The position numbers were made by a program, and so were the translations under genes. This document shows positions 1-6,077 of a stretch of 17,063 bases of DNA, piece after piece (position 1 is the first letter of the stretch; every line of letters starts with the position of its first letter). The notes under the pieces are model-generated. The model worked only from the letters and a program-made list of their open reading frames with translations, ran no database searches and was not told where the DNA came from. The DNA is from RGIG2206 sp045577615 (lineage in GTDB: Bacteria; Bacillota; Clostridia; Oscillospirales; Acutalibacteraceae). The DNA is taken from positions 1-17,063 of the forward strand of contig JAZNIT010000013.1 in NCBI GenBank assembly GCA_045577615.1, given 5' to 3'.

Positions 1-16
1 GTGAAGAGTGAAGAGG
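1..16. repeat. Short tandem GTGAAGA repeat at the left edge
   Basis: GTGAAGAGTGAAGAG contains two consecutive copies of the heptamer GTGAAGA at the very edge of the window, so more copies may lie outside. It is too short to judge; it lies beyond the tRNA terminator in non-coding DNA. Confidence 0.3.
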
Positions 17-19
17 TAA

Positions 20-60
20 AAAGTAAAAATCGACATCCTTCTGTCGAAGAATGTCGATTT
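20..60 (-). terminator. Rho-independent terminator of the tRNA operon
   Basis: Positions 27-36 and 51-60 form a perfect 10-bp stem, extended by 3 more pairs (38-40 with 47-49) after one C-A mismatch, with a 6-base loop. Read on the minus strand, the stem is followed by a T-rich tract (TTTTTACTTTTTACC). It starts 2 bases past the encoded CCA end of tRNA-Trp, so it is the natural end of the tRNA transcript. Confidence 0.85.
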
Positions 61-61
61 C

Positions 62-137
62 TGGCAGGGGCAGAAGGACTCGAACCCTCGGCACGCGGTT
101 TTGGAGACCGCTGCTCTACCAACTGAGCTATACCCCT
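62..137 (-). tRNA. tRNA-Trp (anticodon CCA)
   Basis: The reverse complement folds as a full 76-base cloverleaf. It has acceptor AGGGGTA paired with TGCCCCT (one G-T wobble), D stem GCTC/GAGC, anticodon stem GCGGT/ACCGC with loop CTCCAAA, a five-base variable loop, and T stem GAGGG/CCTTC with loop TTCGAGT. The anticodon is CCA, the only tryptophan anticodon in the standard code, and the discriminator base is G, as expected for bacterial tRNA-Trp. The 3' CCA is encoded. It lies 6 bases downstream of the CAU tRNA in the same minus-strand unit and is followed directly by a terminator. Confidence 0.97.
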
Positions 138-143
138 ATATAC

Positions 144-220
144 TGGTGGGCCATCAGGGACTCGAACCCCGGACCAACCGGTTATGAGCCGGTTGCTCTA
201 ACCAACTGAGCTAATGGCCC
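144..220 (-). tRNA. tRNA with anticodon CAU (tRNA-Met type; probably tRNA-Ile2)
   Basis: The reverse complement gives a complete 77-base cloverleaf with encoded CCA. The acceptor is GGGCCAT/ATGGCCC with discriminator A, the anticodon stem is ACCGG/CCGGT with loop CTCATAA, and the T stem is CGGGG/CCCTG. The anticodon is CAU. It is not the initiator: it has a normal G1-C72 pair and no GGG/CCC anticodon stem. Automatic tools would call it tRNA-Met. The C4-G69 and C5-G68 acceptor pairs and the CTCATAA loop instead resemble Firmicute tRNA-Ile2, whose C34 is changed to lysidine by TilS so that it reads AUA. Firmicute elongator tRNA-Met, as I remember it, usually has TTCATAC in this loop. The tRNA call is certain; the isoacceptor is not. 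Confidence 0.93.
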
Positions 221-260
221 GCGTGTGACAAAACATATCGTTTTTTCAAATCGCTAAAAC

Positions 261-288
261 ATTATAACATATATTTATGTTTTGTCAA
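261..288 (-). promoter_or_regulatory. Near-consensus SigA promoter of the tRNA operon
   Basis: On the minus strand, TTGACA (288-283) and TATAAT (266-261) are separated by 16 bases. TGT directly upstream of the -10 box adds an extended -10 element. Transcription would start near 254, about 33 bases before the first tRNA. Both hexamers match consensus exactly, as expected for a stable-RNA promoter. Confidence 0.88.
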
Positions 289-347
289 CAATAAAATGAC
301 TTAAAATTAAAAATTAACGCTGCAATTTTTTGTTGCCAACTAATTCG

Positions 348-376
348 TTGCACTAACTGACTAATTGTGATACAAT
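348..376 (+). promoter_or_regulatory. Extended -10 promoter upstream of the pseudouridine synthase gene
   Basis: TACAAT at 371-376 is preceded by TGA at 368-370, an extended -10 element. A poor -35 match, TTGCAC (348-353), sits 17 bases upstream. The expected start is near 383, leaving a leader of about 25 bases before the GTG at 408. The AT-rich stretch between this site and the divergent tRNA promoter holds nothing else I recognise. Confidence 0.65.
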
Positions 377-407
377 TATATCAAATACACATAAGCGGCG
401 GGATTTT

Positions 408-1280
408 GTGAGAAAAATAACATATATCATCACGCAGGATGAAAGTGGCAAAACCATTGAGCGATTTTTAAAATCAAAAGGTTTTTCATCTGCGGTAATT
501 ACCGATTTAAAGAAAACAGAGCAAGGTGTTTTGTTGAACGAAACGCCTGTTTTTGTTGTGCAAAAGGTGAACTGCGGTGACGTGCTCTCGGTAACAATTT
601 GTGACGAGTATCCCTCACTTAATATCGTCGAGCAAAACCTTGATTACAGAGTTGTATATGAGGATGAGGATTATCTAATTTACGATAAGCCTGCGGGTGT
701 GGTTGTTCATCCTACTAAAGTTTATCAAACCGAGACTCTCGGCAACGATTTTGCATATCGATGCAAGGCGTCGGGGCAGAATGCTGTTTTTAGACCCACA
801 TACAGAATCGACCGCAACACCTCGGGACTTGTGGTTATTGCGAAAAATAAGCTGTCGGCTGCCACTCGATTTGATAAAGAATACCTTTGCATATGCAATG
901 GTAAACTTGCAGGTGAGGGTAGGTTTGACCAACCAATCGGCCTTTGCGACGGCAGTAAAATCAAGCGTATCGTAAGAGATGACGGTCAACCGTCAGTGAC
1001 GCTGTATAGTGCAATTTCATATAATAATGGCTTAACTTTAGCAAGTGTAAAACTGCTTACAGGCAGAACTCATCAAATAAGAACTCATTTTAGCTGTAAC
1101 GGATTTGCTTTGGCGGGGGATACGCTATACGGTGATGGAAATGAAGGTATCGAAAGGCACGCTTTGCATTGCCATTTTGTGGCCTTTAAGCATATTGTTA
1201 CAGGAGAAGAGGTTGCTATAAAATCCCAAATGCCTGTTGATATGCAAAACTTTTTGAAAAAGTATGATATTTCTTATTAA
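408..1280 (+). CDS. RluA/RluD-family 23S rRNA (or tRNA) pseudouridine synthase
   Basis: This enzyme isomerises uridine to pseudouridine in structured RNA. The family includes RluD, RluC and RluA, and the exact target cannot be read from this sequence. Residues about 10-75 look like the S4-type RNA-binding domain. The catalytic domain has the DYLIYDKPAGVVVHP entry motif, the catalytic motif RIDRNTSGL with Asp135 as the predicted nucleophile, and the GRTHQIRTHF motif followed by LAGDTLYGDG. At 290 residues it is slightly shorter than typical RluD. The segment between IAKN and KEY after the catalytic motif is only about 9 residues, shorter than in classical members. The GTG start is preceded by a weak ribosome binding site (around 396-403), but the family-like N-terminus supports it. 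It is followed by its own intergenic gap, not a tight operon joint. Confidence 0.9.
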   Translation: MRKITYIITQDESGKTIERFLKSKGFSSAVITDLKKTEQGVLLNETPVFVVQKVNCGDVLSVTICDEYPSLNIVEQNLDYRVVYEDEDYLIYDKPAGVVVHPTKVYQTETLGNDFAYRCKASGQNAVFRPTYRIDRNTSGLVVIAKNKLSAATRFDKEYLCICNGKLAGEGRFDQPIGLCDGSKIKRIVRDDGQPSVTLYSAISYNNGLTLASVKLLTGRTHQIRTHFSCNGFALAGDTLYGDGNEGIERHALHCHFVAFKHIVTGEEVAIKSQMPVDMQNFLKKYDISY

Positions 1281-1306
1281 ATGCCCTTTTATTTTTGGAA
1301 AATATC

Positions 1307-1315
1307 TGCTATAAT
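1307..1315 (+). promoter_or_regulatory. Extended -10 promoter for the hydrolase-murF-ddl-CDF block
   Basis: TGC followed by a perfect TATAAT (1310-1315) forms an extended -10 element, with a second overlapping TATAAT at 1315-1320. No good -35 hexamer lies at 16-18 bases, which is tolerated in extended -10 promoters. Transcription would start near 1322, about 34 bases before the GTG at 1356. No terminator is visible after the preceding gene, so read-through may add to expression. Confidence 0.6.
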
Positions 1316-1355
1316 ATAATGAATATTATGTTTATGCGACTGGAAGTGTTGCGCT

Positions 1356-2117
1356 GTGAATATAAATGTTAAAGGTTATAATGTTAATTATATAGAAAAA
1401 GGTGAGGGTCCTGCCGTAGTTTTGTTGCACGGTTGGGGCTCTTCTTGCGGTGCATTTAATTATATTATCAATGAGTTTTGCGATTCCTTTCGTATGATAG
1501 CCCCCGACTTTGTGGGATTTGGCAAAAGTGATATGCTCAACGAGGCGTGGACTGTTTCTGATTATATTGATTTTACTGCTGAGTTTTTGGCAAAGCTTGG
1601 TGTTGAAAATCCTGTTCTTATCGGTCATTCTTTTGGTGGTCGTGTGATTATCAAGGGTGTTGGTGACGGCAGATTGTCTGCATCAAAAATTATATTGATG
1701 GATAGTGCAGGAGTTAAGCCAAAAAAGAGCCTTAAAGCTAAAATCAAGCAAACCTCTTTTAAGGTTTCTAAGGCCTTTTTAACATTCCCGTTGTGGCGCT
1801 CACTTACTGTCAACGCGCTGGAAAAACTGCGTGGAAAATTTGGCTCTGCCGATTATCGCAATGCTCCTCCTGTTCTTCGTCAAACCCTAGTTAATGCTGT
1901 GAATGAGGATTTGCAGGAATATATGCCCAATATCAAGGCATCCACCTTGCTTATTTGGGGCGAGAATGATACCGCTACACCTCTTTCAGATGCTAAAATT
2001 ATGGAGAAATTGATTGAAGATAGCGGTCTGTGCGTTATAAAGGGTGGGGGACATTTCTCCTTTATCGACAGCCCCTACGAGGTTAATGCAATTCTCAAAA
2101 GCTTTCTCGGAGGTTGA
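1356..2117 (+). CDS. Alpha/beta hydrolase (serine hydrolase fold)
   Basis: A 253-residue single-domain alpha/beta hydrolase. The oxyanion-hole motif LLHGWG lies at residues 23-28. The nucleophile elbow GHSFGG places Ser92, GEND places Asp205, and GGGHFSF places His233, completing a Ser-Asp-His triad. A lid-like, Lys-rich segment lies around residues 125-190. No signal peptide is present, so it should act in the cytoplasm. The substrate is unknown: esters, lactones, thioesters and peptides are all possible in this superfamily. The GTG start is supported by GGAAG at 1342-1346 with 9-base spacing. The gene ends 2 bases before the ATG of the Mur ligase gene, and the ribosome site of that gene lies inside its last codons. 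This suggests tight co-expression with the D-Ala-D-Ala enzymes, but the biochemical link is not shown by the sequence. Confidence 0.88.
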   Translation: MNINVKGYNVNYIEKGEGPAVVLLHGWGSSCGAFNYIINEFCDSFRMIAPDFVGFGKSDMLNEAWTVSDYIDFTAEFLAKLGVENPVLIGHSFGGRVIIKGVGDGRLSASKIILMDSAGVKPKKSLKAKIKQTSFKVSKAFLTFPLWRSLTVNALEKLRGKFGSADYRNAPPVLRQTLVNAVNEDLQEYMPNIKASTLLIWGENDTATPLSDAKIMEKLIEDSGLCVIKGGGHFSFIDSPYEVNAILKSFLGG

Positions 2118-2119
2118 TT

Positions 2120-3700
2120 ATGCACTACGAGTTTATACTTTCTTTTTTCTTTGTTTTGTTGGGCGGTTTGTTCCTTTCTACCGATGATTTTCATATGCTT
2201 CAGCAAAACTCATATTTTAACTCTCGATACCTCAAATGGTTTTCCAAAAATGCAGACCGTTACGTTATTCGCTTGGCGTGGATTTGCGCAATTTTGCTTT
2301 CTTTTGCTATTCGCACCTTTGAGCTTAATATCGTTGGTTGTGTTGTAACTGCAATTTATATGCTTTGGGCTATTCTTGGTGTTGTTAATCGCCAAAAAAA
2401 GGCCATAAAGCCCTTGGTATTTACCAACCGTGTAATCAGAATGTATGTAACAGCAGGTGTGCTGCTTGTTGTTTCATTTGCATTGGCAGCACTTTGCTTC
2501 ACAATAAACGATTTGTCTGTTTTGCCCTTAATGATACTTGCTGTTGAAACGCCTATAATTGTTCTTTTATCCAATGTTCTTAATGCACCGATAGAGGCTT
2601 TTTTCAGAAACCGATTTATTAAGGATGCAAAAAGAATATTAAAATTCTGCAAAGAGCTTAAAACCATTGGCATAACCGGTAGTTTCGGTAAAACAAGCAC
2701 TAAGTTCATCCTTGCTCGAATTTTAGAGGAAAAATTCAATCTTACTTATACTCCGGCAAGCTTTAATACCCCTATGGGTGTTGTTCGCACTGTAAGAGAA
2801 AATTTAAAACCGTCAGATAAGTTGTTTATTTGCGAGATGGGTGCCAAAAACATCGGCGATATTAAAGAGATTTGCGACATTGTTTATCCCGATGTTGCCG
2901 TTATTTCTTCTGTTGGCCCTCAACATCTCGAAACATTCAAAACGGTTGATAACGTTGCAAAAACCAAGTTCGAGCTTGCCGATGCCGTTTCATTAAAGGG
3001 CGGCAAGGTATATGTCAACTTTGACAGTCAACCTGCGCGTGAGTATGCGGCAAACTATCAAAACGTTGTTTCATACGGCAGTACCGAAGATTGTGACATT
3101 CAAGTGAGCAACGTTAAATGCAGTCGTAATGGTGTTGAGTTTGATGTTGAATATAACGATTCAAGTTTGCATTTGACATCAAAAATGCTTGGTATTCATA
3201 ATGTCCTCAATATCGCAGGTGCTGTTGGTATTGCCCTCGATTTTGGCGTTGGTGAGAACGATATTATATATGCGGTTAAACATCTTAAGGCGGTTGAGCA
3301 TCGCCTTGAAATGAAGCCGTTTATTAATGGTGCAATTCTTGTTGACGATGCATATAATGCCAACCCCACCGGTTCGGCAGAAGCGGTTAACGTTTTGGCT
3401 TCATTTGAAGGAATGAACAGAATCATCGTTACTCCTGGACTTGTTGAATTGGGTGATGATGAATATGAGTGCAATAAGCGTTTGGGTGCCCTTGCGGCAG
3501 AAAAACTTGACCATGTGGTTTTGGTTGGCATCGAGCGAGCTAAGCCTTTGGCAGAGGGCGCAAAAGAAGCAGGTATTACCGATGACCGTTTGCACATTGT
3601 TCCAACCTTTAAGGATGCTATGGCTTTGTTGCACACAATGATCGACAGCAATTCGGTTGTTTTGTTCGAAAACGATTTGCCTGATAACTATGCTAAATAA
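2120..3700 (+). CDS. murF: Membrane-anchored MurF-type ligase (UDP-MurNAc-tripeptide--D-Ala-D-Ala ligase family)
   Basis: MurF uses ATP to join D-Ala-D-Ala to the UDP-MurNAc-tripeptide, the last cytoplasmic step of precursor synthesis. The ATP loop GITGSFGKTSTK lies near residues 182-193, the EMGAKNIGD motif and a VGPQHLETF segment follow, and DDAYNANPTGSAEAV, typical of MurF, begins near residue 406. A C-terminal Rossmann-like ligase domain follows with a GLVELGDDEY motif. The oddity is the N-terminus. About 165 residues with five probable membrane helices (around 4-20, 48-66, 70-90, 108-130, 134-155) stand where soluble MurF has its short substrate-binding domain, so the P-loop is shifted some 75 residues. 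ATG at 2120 is preferred over the in-frame TTG at 2114, because GGAGG at 2109-2113 leaves a proper 6-base spacing. The gene next downstream is ddl, which makes its dipeptide substrate. A MurF paralogue with another acceptor is possible. Confidence 0.85.
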   Translation: MHYEFILSFFFVLLGGLFLSTDDFHMLQQNSYFNSRYLKWFSKNADRYVIRLAWICAILLSFAIRTFELNIVGCVVTAIYMLWAILGVVNRQKKAIKPLVFTNRVIRMYVTAGVLLVVSFALAALCFTINDLSVLPLMILAVETPIIVLLSNVLNAPIEAFFRNRFIKDAKRILKFCKELKTIGITGSFGKTSTKFILARILEEKFNLTYTPASFNTPMGVVRTVRENLKPSDKLFICEMGAKNIGDIKEICDIVYPDVAVISSVGPQHLETFKTVDNVAKTKFELADAVSLKGGKVYVNFDSQPAREYAANYQNVVSYGSTEDCDIQVSNVKCSRNGVEFDVEYNDSSLHLTSKMLGIHNVLNIAGAVGIALDFGVGENDIIYAVKHLKAVEHRLEMKPFINGAILVDDAYNANPTGSAEAVNVLASFEGMNRIIVTPGLVELGDDEYECNKRLGALAAEKLDHVVLVGIERAKPLAEGAKEAGITDDRLHIVPTFKDAMALLHTMIDSNSVVLFENDLPDNYAK

Positions 3701-3713
3701 GGAGCTTTTTTCT

Positions 3714-4904
3714 ATGAAAACAAGAGTTATGGTTTTATTCGGTGGACAGTCTGTTGAACATGAGGTAGCGATTATCTCTGCAGTTCAGGCTATGAATTAT
3801 CTTGATACCGAAAAATATGACGTTTTGCCTGTTTATATCACCAAAGAAGGCAAGATGCTGTACAGCAAAGAATTTATAGATATTAATGTTTTCAAGCGCC
3901 GTAGGCTGTCAGAACTTGAGAGTATTTATCAGTCGGTTGTTGTTACATTGGTTGATGGCAAGCCTACAATTGTTGGCACCCATCGCAAAAAAGGTATAAA
4001 GAAATGCGAGATTATATCAGAGGTTGATGTAGCGCTGCCCGTTGTGCACGGCACCAACTGTGAGGATGGCACTCTTCAGGGGTGGTTGGAGCTGCTTGGC
4101 ATACCCTACGCAGGCTGTGACGTAATGTCCTCCGCCATCGGTATGGATAAGGATTTATTCAAGCTTGCGCTGTTGGCTGCCGAGCTTCCTACCTTGCCTC
4201 ATATCTCATTCAGAGCAAAGCAATGGTCTGCTCAGCGCGATGAAATTATTGCAAAGATTGAAAACAAGTTTGGTTATCCCGTTATCGTTAAGCCTGCCAA
4301 TCTTGGCTCAAGCGTCGGTATCAGCAAGGCAAAGAATCAAAACGAGCTTGTTGATGCTATTGACCTTGCAACCTCTTTTGCACAAAAGGTTTTGGTTGAG
4401 CACGCCATTTCTAATTTGCGCGAGATAAATTGCTCCGTTCTCGGTGACGCTGACGATTGCGCTGCATCAGAGTGTGAAGAACCGCTGAATTATGATGATG
4501 TATTGTCTTTCAGCGATAAGTATTTATCTAATGGCGCATCAAAAGGTATGACCTCTCTAAAAAGACGTTTGCCTGCCGATATTTCTGACGAGAAAAAGGC
4601 AGAAGTTCAGCATATTTCGGTTGATGTGTTTAAGCTTATCGGCGCCGCAGGTGTTGTCAGAATTGACTATCTGCTTGATTGCGATAACGATAAGGTATAT
4701 GTAAACGAAATCAACACCATTCCCGGTTCATTGGCCTTCTATTTGTGGGAGGCAACAGGTATCAAGTATCCTCAAATGCTTGATAAGCTTATTGATTTGG
4801 CGTTCAAGCGTCAACGCACAAAGCAATCTATTGTTTACACCTACGAGTCTAATATTTTAGAGGGTGCGGGTGGCTTCAAAGGCGCTAAAGGATCAAAAAT
4901 GTAA
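3714..4904 (+). CDS. ddl: D-alanine--D-alanine ligase family protein (ATP-grasp)
   Basis: Ddl condenses two D-alanines using ATP, supplying the dipeptide used by MurF. The N-terminus has LFGGQSVEHEV with Glu15, followed by VVHGTNCEDGTLQGWLELLG and GIPYAGCDVMSSAIGMDKD. The ATP-grasp domain has PVIVKPANLGSSVGISKA, then SDKYLS with Lys269-Tyr270, VVRIDYLL and VNEINTIPGS. The Lys-Tyr pair matches the DdlB omega-loop residues and argues for D-Ala rather than D-Lac as acceptor. After NTIPG the sequence is SLAFYLWEATG, so the serine found in classical Ddl and Van ligases (Ser281 of E. coli DdlB) aligns with Tyr343. At 396 residues it is somewhat longer than most Ddl. ATG at 3714 is chosen because AAGGAG at 3699-3704 overlaps the murF stop and gives 9-base spacing. 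An upstream ATG at 3657 would overlap murF and has no ribosome site. Confidence 0.9.
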   Translation: MKTRVMVLFGGQSVEHEVAIISAVQAMNYLDTEKYDVLPVYITKEGKMLYSKEFIDINVFKRRRLSELESIYQSVVVTLVDGKPTIVGTHRKKGIKKCEIISEVDVALPVVHGTNCEDGTLQGWLELLGIPYAGCDVMSSAIGMDKDLFKLALLAAELPTLPHISFRAKQWSAQRDEIIAKIENKFGYPVIVKPANLGSSVGISKAKNQNELVDAIDLATSFAQKVLVEHAISNLREINCSVLGDADDCAASECEEPLNYDDVLSFSDKYLSNGASKGMTSLKRRLPADISDEKKAEVQHISVDVFKLIGAAGVVRIDYLLDCDNDKVYVNEINTIPGSLAFYLWEATGIKYPQMLDKLIDLAFKRQRTKQSIVYTYESNILEGAGGFKGAKGSKM

Positions 4905-4913
4905 GGTGATGTT

Positions 4914-6077
4914 ATGACAAAGGCTTTAATTAAGCTGTTTGTTAAAAATCCAAACGACACAGCCTCTGCTGCTTCAAGAAACGAATATGGTAAACTTAGC
5001 GGGGGTACAGGTATTGCTTGCAATTTAGTGTTGTTTATTGTTAAAATCGTTGCAGGTATTATAAGCGGAAGTATATCTGTAATTTCCGATGCCTTCAACA
5101 ATCTTGCCGATATGGCGTCGTCAATCGTAACTTTGCTGGGCTTTAAGCTTGCTTCAAAGCCTGCCGACAAAGAGCACCCATTTGGTCACGGCCGAATGGA
5201 GTATATGTCGGGATTTATTGTGTCGGCAATAATTATTTTCGTCGGTGTGCAGCTTGTAAAATCATCTATAGAAGGTATTATAAACCCTACTCCTATCAAA
5301 TTTAGCATACTTTCTTTGGCTATTATTGTGTGCTCTATACTGGTTAAGGTTTGGATGTTCTTTTTTAACCGCTACATAGGTAAAAAGATATCATCAAAGG
5401 CTGTTATTGCTACGGCACAAGATAGCTTTAACGATACTGTTGCAACATCATCTGTTCTTTTAAGTATGTTGATTTCTATATTTACCCCTGTAAATATAGA
5501 CCCATACATAGGAATAATTGTTTCTGCATTTATTATTGTTGGCGGCTTTAAGTTTGCCAATGAAATGTTAAGTCAGCTTTTGGGCGAGCCTCCCAGCGAA
5601 GAATTTGTTGCAGATTTGAAGCAACGCATTATGCAGTCTGAAATGTTTTGCGGAATGCACGATTTAATCGTTCACGATTACGGTCCCGGCAGATGCTTCG
5701 TTTCTGTTCATATCGAGGTGCCTGCAGACGGTGATATGCTTAAATGTCACGAGGAAATTGACGAGTGTGAAAAAAGGGTAGGTCAGGAACTTAACATAAC
5801 CCTTGTTATTCATATGGATCCCATTGACCGTGGTGAAGATTCTATGCGTTTAAGAGGCGAGATCAGTGAGGTTGTCAGCAAAATTGACCCTGCTTTGAGC
5901 CTTCACGATTTTAGAATTGTTATGGGCGAAAGGTGTATCAATTTGATTTTTGATGTTGTTGTGCCGTATTCTGTTGATACAGAACTGTCGGTAATCGAAA
6001 AGCGTATTCAAGAGGGCGCCTCTTCAATAGACAGTCGATACAACTGCGTAATACAATTTGACAGAGATTATAACTGA
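4914..6077 (+). CDS. Cation diffusion facilitator (CDF) transporter, probably Mn/Fe type
   Basis: A 387-residue CDF protein exporting divalent metal by proton exchange at the cytoplasmic membrane. Six membrane helices fill residues about 25-220, and a cytoplasmic domain follows. Helix 2 has SDAFNNLAD, with Asp59 and Asn63 at the metal site, followed by the family motif HPFGHGRMEYMSG. Helix 5 has Asp170 and Asp174 (DSFND). Zinc transporters such as YiiP usually have HxxxD in helix 5. The acidic DxxxD without histidine is characteristic of manganese/iron-type members, so Mn(II) is the best guess. The C-terminal region, from about residue 225, contains two domain-like segments, the second after DPIDRGED. 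ATG at 4914 has AAGGTGAT (4903-4910) close upstream. It begins 9 bases after ddl and is the last gene of the block; its stop codon lies in the terminator stem. Confidence 0.92.
   Translation: MTKALIKLFVKNPNDTASAASRNEYGKLSGGTGIACNLVLFIVKIVAGIISGSISVISDAFNNLADMASSIVTLLGFKLASKPADKEHPFGHGRMEYMSGFIVSAIIIFVGVQLVKSSIEGIINPTPIKFSILSLAIIVCSILVKVWMFFFNRYIGKKISSKAVIATAQDSFNDTVATSSVLLSMLISIFTPVNIDPYIGIIVSAFIIVGGFKFANEMLSQLLGEPPSEEFVADLKQRIMQSEMFCGMHDLIVHDYGPGRCFVSVHIEVPADGDMLKCHEEIDECEKRVGQELNITLVIHMDPIDRGEDSMRLRGEISEVVSKIDPALSLHDFRIVMGERCINLIFDVVVPYSVDTELSVIEKRIQEGASSIDSRYNCVIQFDRDYN

Noticed and set aside
27..60. Possible CRISPR-like or phage attachment repeat next to the tRNAs
   Set aside because: The inverted repeat occurs once and has the geometry and T-tract of an ordinary terminator; no repeat of the tRNA 3' end was found in the window.
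3196..3651. 151-residue minus-strand open frame inside murF
   Set aside because: It lies fully antisense to the conserved C-terminal ligase domain, has no ribosome site I trust and a Ser/Thr/Ala-rich composition typical of antisense shadows.
2120..3700. Poly-gamma-glutamate synthase (PgsB/CapB) as identity of the membrane Mur ligase
   Set aside because: PgsB-type proteins lack the MurF-like DDAYNANP motif and C-terminal domain seen here, and no pgsC or pgsA follows. The neighbour is ddl instead.
3714..4904. Vancomycin-resistance D-Ala-D-Lac ligase
   Set aside because: The omega-loop Lys-Tyr pair of D-Ala-D-Ala ligases is retained and no vanH, vanX or regulatory genes are present.
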